Notes: generated by a model from the sequence alone, not told the origin. A stretch of DNA of 64,000 nt from JABFRZ01 sp964631945 (GCA_964631945.1 CAZWAY010000032.1:3379-67378), one strand, 5' to 3'. Counted from the stretch's first letter, positions 44,088-53,157 are shown. Program-made: numbers and translations.

Positions 44088-44918
44088 CTAGCGCGCCCGG
44101 CTGGTCGACCACCGCGCCACGCCGTCGAAGCAGGCGCGCAGGCGCGCCACGCGCGGCTCCTCGACCGGCTCCCCGGCGCGCCCGTCGCGCTCGAGCGCCG
44201 AACCCACGATGGCGCCGTCGGCCAGGCCGAGCAGCGCTGCGGCGTTGCGCGCGTCCAGCCCGGAACCCACCAGGAGCGGCACGCCGCCGACGCGCGCGCG
44301 CACGCGCCCGAGTTCCTCCGCGCTGGGCGGCGCACCCGTGCGGCTGCCGGTCACGATCAGCGCGTCGGCACCGCCGCGCTCGGCCGCATCGGCGGCGGCC
44401 TCCTCCAGCGTCTCCCGGCCGAGCGGAGTGGCGTGCTTGACGTGCACGTCGGCCAGCAACACCACGCCCGGACACAGGCGCGCGCGCTCGCGCAGGGTCT
44501 CGGCCGCGCGTCCCTGCAACAGGCCCTGGTCGGCCACCATCGCGCCGGTGTGCACGTTGACGCGCAGGAAGTCGGCGCCTGCCGCGGCGCACAGCGCGAG
44601 CGCCGCGCGCGCGTCGTTGCGCAGCACGTTCACCCCCAGCGGGCGCTGCCCGACCACGGGCCGCACCTCGCGCAGCGCGAGCGCCAGCGCGGCCACCGTC
44701 TCGGCCGGCACCGCCGCGGGGAAGAAGGGCGCGTCGCCGTAGTTCTCGAGGATCAGTCCGTCGACTCCGCCCTGGACCAGCGCGCGCGCGTCGGCCACGG
44801 CGCGGGCCAGCAGCGCCTCCATCGACCCCCCGTAGCGCGGCGCGCCCGGGGTCGGCAGGAGGTGCACGACCCCGAGGAAGAGCGGGTGCGGACCGGCGCG
44901 GAACCCGAGCGCGCTCAT
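44088..44918 (-). CDS. BtpA/SgcQ-family protein
   Basis: A 276-residue TIM-barrel protein. The start LFLGVVHLLPTPGAPRYGG, DGLILENYGDAPFFP, GVNVLRNDARAAL, FLRVNVHTGAMVADQGL and DALIVTGSRTGAPPS are all hallmarks of the BtpA family. The name comes from a cyanobacterial photosystem I biogenesis protein, but most members occur in non-photosynthetic bacteria and their reaction is unknown. The ATG at 44918 overlaps the stop of the upstream pseudo-peptidase gene by 4 nt. Confidence 0.9.
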   Translation of the reverse strand: MSALGFRAGPHPLFLGVVHLLPTPGAPRYGGSMEALLARAVADARALVQGGVDGLILENYGDAPFFPAAVPAETVAALALALREVRPVVGQRPLGVNVLRNDARAALALCAAAGADFLRVNVHTGAMVADQGLLQGRAAETLRERARLCPGVVLLADVHVKHATPLGRETLEEAAADAAERGGADALIVTGSRTGAPPSAEELGRVRARVGGVPLLVGSGLDARNAAALLGLADGAIVGSALERDGRAGEPVEEPRVARLRACFDGVARWSTSRAR

Positions 44919-46066
44919 CCTCGCTTCTTCTTCTCCTTGAGCGCGTAGTTGGCCTTCACGAAGGCGCGCCAGGCCTCCTCGAACTGGAAGGGCGACAGCC
45001 CGAGCGTCTCGGACAGCGCCTCCCGGACGGGCTTGCGCGCCTTGAGCGCGCGCGCCAGCGGGCCGAATCGGGCCGGCTGCGCGCGCAGCACGAAGTCGAC
45101 GTAGGACCAGGCGTAGAGCTGGTCCTCCGGCGTCAGCTCGGTCGTGTTCTTGCCCGCCACGCCCAGGAAGCCCGGGGTCTGGTCGCGCTCGACCGCGGCG
45201 CGCACGCGCGGCTCCCACGAGCCGCGGCCGAGCTCGAGGATCGTGTCCGTCTCGACGTAGCAGTAGTGCCGCACGCCGCCGAAGAGCGTCATCTCGTAGG
45301 CGTGCGCCAGCCCTTCGTCGATCCAGCCGGCGCGGATGTTGCCCGGCCAGATGCCGTCCCACACGTTCGAGAGCAGGCAGTGCGCGACCTGGTGCACCAT
45401 CGCCTGGTGCAGCTCGAACTCCTCGTGCAGCCACTCCTTGTCGTAGAAGATCGACACGGCCGGAGCCGCGCCCATCAGCTTGGACTCGGTCGACGAGCTC
45501 TGGCGCGTGAAGGCCTGCGCGGCCTTCTCCTGGTCCTCGCGTCGCGACCACAGTGAGACGTGGGTGGGGCCGAGGAAATCGGAGTCGGCGGCGCCCACGT
45601 CGGCCGCGAAGCGCGCGAACAGCTGTTCCAGGCGCTCGAGGTAGAGGTGCATGGCGCCGTGCAGGCTGGCGCCGCCCTCGACGTCGAGCTTCGGGATGTC
45701 GAAGGTCAGCAGGAAGTGCGCGCTCTTCGCGTGGGCCAGCGGCCGGCCGAGCACCGCGTCGAGCGCGCCGAGTCCGCGGCGCCAGGCCTGGTTGGCCTCG
45801 ACCAGGGCTGCGTGCTCCGGACCCGGCTCGCGCGCGCACTTGGGGCAGGCGATGGTGTGCGTGCCGCCGCAGGTCGCGCAGGCGGCCGCGATCGAGCAGT
45901 AGACGGCCGCGCTCCCGGTGCAGGCGTGACGCGCCTCCTCCGGACAGGCGACCAGCGCGCTGTCCTTGCAGCGCTTGCACTCCTGCCACGGCTCGGCCGG
46001 CAGCGGAACCGGCGCGCAGAAGACCGCCGACAGGCACAGCACCGAGCGCAGGAGCAACGCCGCCAC
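44915..46066 (-). CDS. Secreted protein with Cys-rich zinc-ribbon region and HQxxH pseudo-peptidase domain
   Basis: The protein has 383 residues. A signal peptide (about 1-24) precedes a Cys-rich part (about 28-78: CKRC, CP, CATCGG, CPKC) resembling a DnaJ-type zinc ribbon. A gluzincin-like domain follows: MVHQVAHCLL (His225, Gln226, His229) and WIDEGLAHAYE (Glu251). The metal ligands are all there, but the catalytic Glu of HExxH is Gln226, so hydrolysis should be lost. The start is GTG at 46066, 4 nt after the HAD gene stop. Operon: HAD, this gene, BtpA. Confidence 0.72.
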   Translation of the reverse strand: MAALLLRSVLCLSAVFCAPVPLPAEPWQECKRCKDSALVACPEEARHACTGSAAVYCSIAAACATCGGTHTIACPKCAREPGPEHAALVEANQAWRRGLGALDAVLGRPLAHAKSAHFLLTFDIPKLDVEGGASLHGAMHLYLERLEQLFARFAADVGAADSDFLGPTHVSLWSRREDQEKAAQAFTRQSSSTESKLMGAAPAVSIFYDKEWLHEEFELHQAMVHQVAHCLLSNVWDGIWPGNIRAGWIDEGLAHAYEMTLFGGVRHYCYVETDTILELGRGSWEPRVRAAVERDQTPGFLGVAGKNTTELTPEDQLYAWSYVDFVLRAQPARFGPLARALKARKPVREALSETLGLSPFQFEEAWRAFVKANYALKEKKKRG

Positions 46067-46070
46067 GCCC

Positions 46071-46679
46071 CTATCCTGCCGCGAGCAGCCCGCGGCGCGC
46101 GAATTCGCGCGCGAGTTCCGCGGACGAGGTGAAGCGCAGGGCCGGGATGCCGAGCGCGCGCGCGGCGGCGCAGTTCGCCTCGCGGTCGTCGACGAACAGG
46201 CATTCCTCGGGCGCCACCGCCAGCCGCGCGAGCGGACCGGCGAAGGCCTCGCGATCGGGCTTGCGCACGCCCGTGTCGCACGAGACGAAGCTCCACTCCA
46301 GGAAGCGCGAGAGCGCCAGGCGCTGCTCGATCGCGTGGTACCAGCAGGGGTAGTTCGAGAGCGCGTGGATGGCATGGCCGCGGCCGGCGAGCGTGCCCAG
46401 CAGCGCCTCCATGCCCGGCAGCCAGCGGTAGGCCTCGTGCACGCTGCGCTGGAAGGCACCGTGGTCGAAGGCGCGCCCGTCGCGGAAGAAGCCCGTCAGG
46501 AACTCGGACTCGCTCAGCTGTCCGAGCTCGAACTCGATCCAGGCGGTCGGATGCTTGCAGGCGATCAGCTGCTCCAGGCTCATCCCGAAGAAGGCCGGCA
46601 TATCGCGGTGGAAGGGCTCGTGCACGAGCGTGTCCATCACGTCGAACAGGAAGATCGGCCGGCGTTGGTTCGTCGCCAT
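46071..46679 (-). CDS. HAD-superfamily hydrolase
   Basis: A 202-residue protein. IFLFDVMDTLV at residues 9-19 is HAD motif I (nucleophile Asp in DVMDT), ALSNYP is motif II, VRKPDREAF is motif III (Lys) and CLFVDDREANCAAARALG is motif IV (Asp pair). The cap is small and helical, close to the subfamily of YihX-like sugar-phosphate phosphatases. The substrate is unknown. First gene of a three-gene minus-strand operon, starting 36 nt beyond the tRNA-Thr 3' end. Confidence 0.88.
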   Translation of the reverse strand: MATNQRRPIFLFDVMDTLVHEPFHRDMPAFFGMSLEQLIACKHPTAWIEFELGQLSESEFLTGFFRDGRAFDHGAFQRSVHEAYRWLPGMEALLGTLAGRGHAIHALSNYPCWYHAIEQRLALSRFLEWSFVSCDTGVRKPDREAFAGPLARLAVAPEECLFVDDREANCAAARALGIPALRFTSSAELAREFARRGLLAAG

Positions 46680-46715
46680 CGGCGCGGATGGGTCGAGCTC
46701 GACCCGAGAGCGATG

Positions 46716-46790
46716 TGGAGCCAGAGACGGGATTTGAACCCGTAACCCCCGCTTTACGAAAGCGGTGCTCTACCGTTGAGCTACTCTGGC
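46716..46790 (-). tRNA. tRNA-Thr (anticodon CGT)
   Basis: 75 nt with an encoded CCA. Acceptor GCCAGAG pairs with CTCTGGC, followed by T73. The D arm AGCTCAACGGTAGAGC, the anticodon stem CCGCT with AGCGG around the loop TTCGTAA (anticodon CGT, reading ACG), and the T arm CGGGTTCAAATCCCG all fold normally. Confidence 0.97.
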
Positions 46791-46837
46791 GTCCGCTCCG
46801 CCGCCGGGTTGGACGGCGGAGATCTCTCGCGGCTGTG

Positions 46838-48913
46838 CTAGCGCGCCCGCAAGAGGCGCATCAGCTCGACGCGCACGTCCTTGCTGAGGTTCAGCCGGCC
46901 GAGGGCGCCCGCGGTGGCCGCGCGCACGGCGAACGAGCCCTCCTTCTGGGCCACCTCGCGCAGCAGCTGGACCACGCCGGTGTCGACCGTCCCGCTGCGC
47001 GAGAAGGTCCCGGCCAGGGCCTTGGCCGCGCGCACGCGCACGTCCTCGCTGCGCTCCGCGTTCGTGAGCACGGCGGTGATGCGCTCGACCTGCGCGGGCC
47101 CGCCCGCGAACTGGAGCACGCCCAGGGCCGGAGCGACCACCTCGTCCGGACGGTTCGCCAGCGTGGCGGCCAGGGTCTCGACGGCCGGTCCGACGTCGGT
47201 CTTGCCGCCGGCAGCGAGCTGGAAGAGCGCCTCGGCCGCCCGTCCGGCGAGCATCAGGGCCTCCTGACGGTCGCGGTTCATGGGCTCGCTCGCGGCCGCT
47301 TCGGTGGCCGCACTGAGGTCGGCGCCCGGAGTCAGGACGCCGTTGACCTTGCCGCCGAAGGCGCCCGCGTCCATGTCGGGCGAGGAAGACTGGACGAAGA
47401 TCTGCGTGCGCGCGAAGCGCGGCTCGCTGCGGATCTCGTTCACGGCCTGGCGCGCGGTCATGTCGCCGCACTTCTCGTTCACGACCACCAGGTCGACCCC
47501 GGGCAACGAACGCAGCGACACGACGCCGCGCCCGCCCGTGGGCCACCAGCTGGTGTGGTAGCCGAACTCGTCGAGCTGCGCGGCCAAGGCGCGCCCGGCG
47601 GCCTCGTCACCGCCGATCACGGCCCCGATGCGCAGGACCTCGCGCCCGGCGGCAGTGGCCAGGGCGGCCACCGTGTCCGCACCGGCCCCGTCGCGGTTGC
47701 GATAGGCGATGCGCGCCAGCGCCACGGCCGCCTCGCCCTGCACCGCGCCGCTGTGGGAGGCCTTCAGGGCGGCCTGCAGGTTGGGGGACACGCTCTTGCC
47801 GGTGTCGGCCAGGAGCCGGCACAGGCCCGAGGCCGCGATCATGTCGTTCCGGCCGATGGCCCAGCCGAGGGCCAGGTCGAGGGACTCGGGACCCGCGAGC
47901 TGGGCCGCGAGTTCGTCGGCCTTCAGGCGCTCGGGCCACTCACCCGCCTCCTGCCCCGCGGCCAGCCACTCGTCGAGGCGCCCGATCTCGGTCACCGCGC
48001 AACGAGCGATCCCGGCCAGCGCCGGGCCCGCGTCGCCGAGCAGCGCGAGCGAGCGGTAGTAGTCCTTCTTGGCCATTTCGGGCGCGTACAGGAAGCGCGG
48101 GACCTCGGTCGCGACCAGACCGTTGCCCTCCCAGCGCCAGATCACGTCCGAGTACTGGTGCGGCGCGAGTACGGCATCGTCCTCGCGGTAGTAGGCCTCG
48201 CCCTGCGCCAGGAAGAGCTGGCCCGCGTCTCCGCCGCCACCCAGACGGGTGAGGGCCTGGGTCGCAGCGCTGCGCACTCCGCCGTCGGCGTCCTGGGCCG
48301 CCGCGCGGGCGAGCGCGGCCTTGGCGCGCGCATCACCGATGTAGCCCAGGGTCAGCGCGACGTTGCGGCGCAGGAAGGCGTCGGGTGCGTCCAGCGTCTC
48401 GATCAGGGGCGGCACGACGTCCGAACCCATGCGCGTCAGGGCCTGCATCACGTTGACGCGCCGGTCCTGGTCGCTGCCCTCGGCCAGCGAGTAGAGCAGG
48501 ATCGGCACGGCGTACTCGCCGTAGCTCGAGGCGAGTTCGTTGATCACCTTGGTGCGCGCCACGGCGTCCTCGGTGTTGAGCTTCTTCAGGAGCTCCCGGA
48601 TCGCGTCCGGGTTGTTCTCGCGCTGCCGCCGGCCGAGCTTGGCCTTCTGCACCAGTTCGCGCGCGACCAGTTCGAGCTCGCCGCCCTGCGTGAGCAACTT
48701 CAGCCACACCTTGTTCTCGGTGTTGGTCCAGAGCTCGTAGGCGGCCTCGTTGGAGAGGTCCGCGCCCAGCACCTTCTGGAGCAGGCCCAGGGCCTCCTCG
48801 TTGGCGCCGCGCGTGAGCGCCTCGACGGCGGCCTGGAAGTCGTCGGACTGGGCCCGAACGGGAGCGGAGAAGGACGCGGCGAGCGCCAGCAGGCAGAGGG
48901 GCCGACGGATCAT
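46838..48913 (-). CDS. Exported HEAT-repeat protein with a receiver-like middle domain
   Basis: The protein has 691 residues. A signal peptide (ends near residue 22 at VRAQ) precedes helical HEAT repeats at both ends (for example DRRVNVMQALTRMGSDVVPPLIETL and RVRAAKALAGTF). Between them (about 440-530) is a Rossmann/CheY-like segment: VDLVVVNEKCGDMTARQAVNEI followed by TQIFVQSSSPD. The phospho-acceptor Asp is Asn (VVNEKCG), so it is a pseudo-receiver in an exported protein. It probably forms a scaffold. The start at 48913 begins the signal peptide; an ATG 147 nt upstream would add a region without clear coding character. Confidence 0.75.
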   Translation of the reverse strand: MIRRPLCLLALAASFSAPVRAQSDDFQAAVEALTRGANEEALGLLQKVLGADLSNEAAYELWTNTENKVWLKLLTQGGELELVARELVQKAKLGRRQRENNPDAIRELLKKLNTEDAVARTKVINELASSYGEYAVPILLYSLAEGSDQDRRVNVMQALTRMGSDVVPPLIETLDAPDAFLRRNVALTLGYIGDARAKAALARAAAQDADGGVRSAATQALTRLGGGGDAGQLFLAQGEAYYREDDAVLAPHQYSDVIWRWEGNGLVATEVPRFLYAPEMAKKDYYRSLALLGDAGPALAGIARCAVTEIGRLDEWLAAGQEAGEWPERLKADELAAQLAGPESLDLALGWAIGRNDMIAASGLCRLLADTGKSVSPNLQAALKASHSGAVQGEAAVALARIAYRNRDGAGADTVAALATAAGREVLRIGAVIGGDEAAGRALAAQLDEFGYHTSWWPTGGRGVVSLRSLPGVDLVVVNEKCGDMTARQAVNEIRSEPRFARTQIFVQSSSPDMDAGAFGGKVNGVLTPGADLSAATEAAASEPMNRDRQEALMLAGRAAEALFQLAAGGKTDVGPAVETLAATLANRPDEVVAPALGVLQFAGGPAQVERITAVLTNAERSEDVRVRAAKALAGTFSRSGTVDTGVVQLLREVAQKEGSFAVRAATAGALGRLNLSKDVRVELMRLLRAR

Positions 48914-49093
48914 GGCGGTGCGTGGGCAGGACCGGCGAGAGTCCCGCGCGGTTGGAGTGCAGGGGAGAGGCGGGATCGAGACGAGGATGAACGAAAAGAC
49001 CCCAACCCCGGTCGCAGAAACGGGGTTGCGGGATGATAGCGAGGGTCCCCCCGGGATCAAGGAACCCCGGGACGAGGAACGCAGCGATAGAGC

Positions 49094-50317
49094 CTATCCG
49101 CGCTCGGCTCCCTGGCTACCGGGCAGCGCCGGCGTTTCGCCGCCCGTGGACGCCAGCGGGGGCAGACTGAGCTTGCCCAGCACCCCCCCGCGGCGGGCGC
49201 CGGTCACGCTCGGCTCCGTGGACGGACGCCCAAGCACGAAACGCACGGCCAGGTGCGCGAAGAAAGTCGCCTCGCGGGCCTCGGGCGGGATGCCGTGCGC
49301 GGCGCTGGACTCCAGCGCGAGCCCGGTTCGGCCCCGGAGCTCGCCCAGCAGGCTGGGGTTGAAGGCGCCTCCGCCGCACACGACCAGCACCCCCGGACGT
49401 CCCTCCAGGAAGCGTGCCAGCGCCTGCGCCACGCTCTCGGCCACCAGCGCGGTCCCGGTCGCGAGCGCGTCCTCGGCCGTGAGCCCCAGCTGGCGCGCGC
49501 GACTCGCCGCGCCGCGGACGTAGGCCCCGCCGAAGGTGTCGCGGCCCGTGCTCTTCGGTGGGCGACGGTCGAAGAACGGGTGCGCGAGCCACTCGGCCAG
49601 GAGGCCTACGCTCACGCGCCCGCGCGCGGCCGCCGCGCCGTCGCGATCGCAGTCCGCGCCGAGGAAGACGCGCGCCAGGCCGTCCAGCAGCGCATTCGCC
49701 GGCCCCGTGTCGAAGGCCAGCGGCGGCCCGTCCGAAGTCAGGTAGGTGACGTTGGCCATGCCGCCCAGGTTCAGGATCACGGCCGGCCGCGGCAGCGCGG
49801 GAAACAGCTCGGGGTCGAGCACGCCCGAGAGCGGCGCGCCCTCGCCGCCGGCCGCCAGGTCGGCCATGCGGAAGTCGCTGACCGTGGGTGCGCCGGCAGC
49901 GTGGGCCACGAAGTCGCCGTCGCCGAGCTGCAGCGTGGCCGCGCCGCGGGGCTCGTTGCCGTCGTGGTGCCAGACGGTCTGGCCGTGGCTGCCGACCAGA
50001 TCGAGGCCCAGGCCGGCGCGCTCGGCCAGCGCACGCGCGGCCAGACCGAAGGCGCGCCCGAGGTCGCGGTCCAGCAGCGCGAGTGCGCGCGCATCGAGCG
50101 GCTCCCCGTCCAGGACCGCCCGCAACTCGCGCGCGAGTTCGCGCGGGAACGGCAGCGTCTCGAAGGCCAGCGGCACGGGCGTACCGGCCGACCCGAACCG
50201 CAACAGGGCCACGTCGATGCCGTCGGCCGAGGTGCCCGAAAGCACCCCGGCCACGCACGCCTCGTCCCTGGCGAGCCGGGACCACAGTCGCGACAGGGGA
50301 TGCTCGCGCTCCGACAT
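49094..50317 (-). CDS. anmK: Anhydro-N-acetylmuramic acid kinase AnmK
   Basis: A 407-residue ASKHA-fold kinase that recycles peptidoglycan by phosphorylating anhydro-MurNAc. Family features: GVLSGTSADGIDVALL (about 24-39), VGSHGQTVWH (about 107-116), NLGGMANVTYL (183-193), FDTGPANALLDGLA (ATP and sugar contacts) and CGGGAFNPSLL. The C-terminus beyond about residue 375 is a non-conserved Gly/Pro-rich tail. A TACGAT box ends 8 nt before the ATG. Its presence shows peptidoglycan turnover products are reused. Confidence 0.95.
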   Translation of the reverse strand: MSEREHPLSRLWSRLARDEACVAGVLSGTSADGIDVALLRFGSAGTPVPLAFETLPFPRELARELRAVLDGEPLDARALALLDRDLGRAFGLAARALAERAGLGLDLVGSHGQTVWHHDGNEPRGAATLQLGDGDFVAHAAGAPTVSDFRMADLAAGGEGAPLSGVLDPELFPALPRPAVILNLGGMANVTYLTSDGPPLAFDTGPANALLDGLARVFLGADCDRDGAAAARGRVSVGLLAEWLAHPFFDRRPPKSTGRDTFGGAYVRGAASRARQLGLTAEDALATGTALVAESVAQALARFLEGRPGVLVVCGGGAFNPSLLGELRGRTGLALESSAAHGIPPEAREATFFAHLAVRFVLGRPSTEPSVTGARRGGVLGKLSLPPLASTGGETPALPGSQGAERG

Positions 50318-50324
50318 GGGGCGC

Positions 50325-50331
50325 TATCGTA
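50325..50331. promoter_or_regulatory. Overlapping divergent -10 elements (TATCGTA)
   Basis: The 7-bp TATCGTA reads TATCGT on plus (50325-50330) and TACGAT on minus (50326-50331). It is 8 nt before anmK and 31 nt before the regulator gene, so RNA polymerase could serve only one at a time. Confidence 0.45.
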
Positions 50332-50361
50332 GGCAGCGCGAGAAGCGGAAAGGATGCGAGC

Positions 50362-51774
50362 GTGAGCGAATCGGAGCGTGGCAAGACGGCGACGACCGTG
50401 CTGGTCGTGGACGATGACCCCGACATCTGCGTGGCCCTGGAGATGCTCCTGCGCTACGAGGGTTTCGAGGTCTGGACCGCTCCGAACGGCAAGCAGGCCC
50501 TGGCGCGCCTGGAGAAGGAACAGGCCGCCGGGCGACGCTGCGAGCTCGTCCTCACGGACGTGAAGATGCCCGACATGGACGGCCTGGCGCTGCTCGAGCG
50601 CGTGCGTGCCTGGCCGGAGCCGCCGGCGGTGGTGATGATCTCGGGCCACGGCGACGTGGCCACGGCCGTCGACGCGGTGCGGCGCGGCGCGCTCGACTTC
50701 CTGGAGAAGCCGCTCGACCAGAACCGCGTGCTGGTGGCGCTGCAGAACGCCCTGCGCCAGACCAAGCTCGCCAGGGAGAACCGCGGCCTGCGGCGCGCGC
50801 TCTCGGAACGCTGGGAACTGATCGGCGAGAGCGAGCCGATGCGCCGCCTGCGGGCCGAGATCGCGCGCATCGCCGCCTCGGACGCGCCCGCCCTGATCCT
50901 GGGCGAGAACGGCACCGGCAAGGAGGTGGTGGCGCGCAACCTGCACTTCGCCTCGGCCGTGAGCGCGGGCCCGTTCGTGCCGGTGAACTGCGCCGCGATC
51001 CCCTCCGAGCTGATCGAGTCCGAGCTGTTCGGGCACGAGAAGGGCAGCTTCACGGGCGCCCACGAGCGTCGCATCGGCCACTTCGAGGCGGCCGACGGCG
51101 GCACACTCTTCCTGGACGAGATCGGCGACATGCCGCTGGCCGCGCAGGCCAAGGTGCTGCGCGCGCTGGAGACGCGCGAGATCACGCGCGTGGGTGGCTC
51201 GAAGCCGCTCCTGGTCGAGATCCGCGTGGTGGCCGCGACCAATGCCGATCTGGCCCAGGCGGTGGCGGACAAGAGCTTCCGCATGGACCTCTTCTACCGC
51301 CTCAACGTCGTGCCGGTGCGCATCCCTTCGCTGCGCGAACGCGGCGAGGACGTGCCGCTCCTGGCGCGCCACTTCCTGGCCCAGATCGCGGGGCGCACCG
51401 GGCGCCGGCCGCGCGAGCTCGAGCCCGACGCGCTGGCCTGCCTGTGCGGATTGCCTTACCCGGGCAACGTGCGCCAGCTGCGCAACCTGCTCGAGGCCGC
51501 GAGCGTGCTGGCCGAGGACGCGATCACGCGCGCGGACCTCGAACGCATCCTCGAGAACGGACCGGGCCTCAGTTCACCCCCCACCGGTCCGACCCAGCGC
51601 TTCGACGACCCCTTCGCGGCCGAGACCTTCGAGGACTTCAAGGAGCGCAGCGAGGCGCGCTTCTTCCGCCAGAAGCTGGCCGAGAACGAGGGCAACGTCA
51701 AGCGCACCGCCGAACGCCTCGGCATGCAGCGCAGCCACCTCTACAAGAAGCTCGAGCGCTTCGACCTGAAGTGA
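50362..51774 (+). CDS. Sigma-54-dependent response regulator (NtrX/NtrC type)
   Basis: A 470-residue three-domain activator. Receiver (about 12-125) has the acidic pair DDD, phospho-acceptor Asp66 (LTDVKMPD) and switch Lys in LEKPLD. AAA+ domain (about 145-375): Walker A ILGENGTGKE, the sigma-54 contact loop GSFTGA (Ser in place of Ala in GAFTGA), Walker B LFLDEIGD and sensor RLNVVPVRIPSLRER. A Fis-type HTH (about 430-470, NVKRTAERLGMQRSHLYKKL) ends it. The start is GTG at 50362 with GGAAAGG upstream. Its sensor kinase is not adjacent. Shares the promoter region with anmK. Confidence 0.93.
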   Translation: MSESERGKTATTVLVVDDDPDICVALEMLLRYEGFEVWTAPNGKQALARLEKEQAAGRRCELVLTDVKMPDMDGLALLERVRAWPEPPAVVMISGHGDVATAVDAVRRGALDFLEKPLDQNRVLVALQNALRQTKLARENRGLRRALSERWELIGESEPMRRLRAEIARIAASDAPALILGENGTGKEVVARNLHFASAVSAGPFVPVNCAAIPSELIESELFGHEKGSFTGAHERRIGHFEAADGGTLFLDEIGDMPLAAQAKVLRALETREITRVGGSKPLLVEIRVVAATNADLAQAVADKSFRMDLFYRLNVVPVRIPSLRERGEDVPLLARHFLAQIAGRTGRRPRELEPDALACLCGLPYPGNVRQLRNLLEAASVLAEDAITRADLERILENGPGLSSPPTGPTQRFDDPFAAETFEDFKERSEARFFRQKLAENEGNVKRTAERLGMQRSHLYKKLERFDLK

Positions 51775-51781
51775 CGGTGCG

Positions 51782-51815
51782 GGAGTGCGCTCGAAACGAG
51801 CGCGGCCGGCACTCC
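51782..51815. terminator. Hairpin between the convergent regulator and LysM genes
   Basis: GGAGTGC (51782-51788) pairs with GCACTCC (51809-51815) around an inner stem GCGCTCG-AAA-CGAGCGC (51787-51803). No T tract. It lies 7 nt after the regulator stop. Confidence 0.45.
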
Positions 51816-51856
51816 GCGCGTGCGGGCTGCCGGCCGCGAGGCTCGCGGGTCCGCGG

Positions 51857-52837
51857 CTAGAGGACCTTCTTCTTCTTGGGAGCGGGCTGCTCCTTGCTGG
51901 CAGTGGCAGCCGCGGCGGCCGGCTTGGTGCCCTTGACCGGCGCATCCGAGGTCTTCTTGGCCACGGCCGGGCTGGCCGTGGCGGTCGGGAGCTTGCCGCC
52001 CTCCGGGATCTTGAGCTTCATGCCGACCTGCAGCGCCTCGGGCGTGCGCAGCTTGTCGTGGTTGGCCTCGAGCAGCTCCTTCCAGCGCGTGGCCGTGCCG
52101 AACACGGCCAGCGAGATGTCGGACAGCGTGTCGCCGGGCTTGACCTCGTACTCGGCGAGCTTGGCAGCCGGGACCACCGGCGTGGACGTGGGGCGCGACG
52201 TCCGCGGCGCGCTCTCGGCCGCGAGCGTGGGCGCGACGGGCGCGCTCGTACCGGTGCCCGCCCGCAGGCCGGCGTCGACCGCGAGCAGGTCGTACAGCGG
52301 CACGAGGATGTCCGTGCCCGGGGTGAGCTCGGCCGGATCGTCGTTGGCCCGCATGAGGTTCCGCGTGTAGCGCCCGTCCTGGTAGAAGCGCTGCGCGAGC
52401 AGCGACCAGGTATCGCCCTCGACGACCGTGTACACCATGTAGTCGTCGGCGAACGACGGCCGCAGGCCGACGGCCGAGCCGAGGATGCGCTGCGAGCGGT
52501 CGAACTCCGGCTCGAGCGTGAGCGTCGGCGCGGCGGACGAGTTTGCGGGCTGGAGATCGGCCGAGGTCCAGGCCGCCTGGTCCTGGCCGGCGAACTCGTC
52601 GCCCGCGTTCAGCAGCAGGCTCGTCTCCGTCTTGCCGTCCAGGGTCTCGCCGACCGGCGCCGGAGTCACTCCGAGCGGGTCCACCGGGGTGACGCCTTCC
52701 TGTTGCAGGACCTGACGAGCCCCGCTCAGGGGATCGGCGGCCTCGACCTCGTCGCCTCCGCGGTTGAAGGAGATGGCCAGGACGACCGCGGCCACGAACA
52801 GCACCGCCAGCACCACCAGCTTTTCGAAGTTACCCAT
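51857..52837 (-). CDS. Membrane-anchored double-LysM protein
   Basis: The protein has 326 residues. One membrane helix (about 9-27, LVVLAVLFVAAVVLAISF) is followed by an acidic linker and two LysM peptidoglycan-binding domains: YTVVEGDTWSLLAQRFYQDG (about 135-155) and YEVKPGDTLSDISLAVFGTA (about 232-252). The C-terminal 45 residues are Lys/Ala/Pro-rich and basic. There is no catalytic domain, so it is an anchor or scaffold. The ATG at 52837 begins a short cytoplasmic tail. A GTG upstream is possible. Confidence 0.85.
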   Translation of the reverse strand: MGNFEKLVVLAVLFVAAVVLAISFNRGGDEVEAADPLSGARQVLQQEGVTPVDPLGVTPAPVGETLDGKTETSLLLNAGDEFAGQDQAAWTSADLQPANSSAAPTLTLEPEFDRSQRILGSAVGLRPSFADDYMVYTVVEGDTWSLLAQRFYQDGRYTRNLMRANDDPAELTPGTDILVPLYDLLAVDAGLRAGTGTSAPVAPTLAAESAPRTSRPTSTPVVPAAKLAEYEVKPGDTLSDISLAVFGTATRWKELLEANHDKLRTPEALQVGMKLKIPEGGKLPTATASPAVAKKTSDAPVKGTKPAAAAATASKEQPAPKKKKVL

Positions 52838-53157
52838 CGGACGAGACACCACTAGGACGACCCAAGGTCTTGCTTGGAATGGACTTGGAACGGGAGGGGC
52901 GGCCTGCTCCGGCACGGCGCGAGCCCCGAAACCGCATGATCCAGAGCGCGCCGGACGTTTTCAAAGGGAAAGGCGGCAAATCCACGAAGGGCAGCGTGTG
53001 CGCCTCGCCCTCATACACGATGCTGGGGGTCGAGGGGAGGCGAACCGGGCCCCCCGGAGCGCGATTGTCGCCCGCCCGCCGCGCCGCTATTCTCGGACGG
53101 TCCAGGGCGCGGTTCCTCCGCTTCGGAGCCGGCATGCGTGCGCTGGACGCACCCGCC
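52838..53157. other. Intergenic region with one candidate promoter
   Basis: This 320-nt divergent gap carries no convincing gene. The only clear signal is TATTCT (53088-53093) on the plus strand, about 65 nt before the lipoprotein start. The stretch 52941-53000 is less G+C-rich than its surroundings (TTTTCAAAGGGAAAGG), which may hold upstream regulatory DNA. No tandem repeat or RNA fold was recognised. Confidence 0.5.
53088..53093 (+). promoter_or_regulatory. Candidate -10 element (TATTCT)
   Basis: TATTCT in the divergent gap, upstream of the lipoprotein-kdsB-pyrG-DUF1844 operon. It leaves a leader of about 55-60 nt before the ATG at 53158. Confidence 0.4.
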
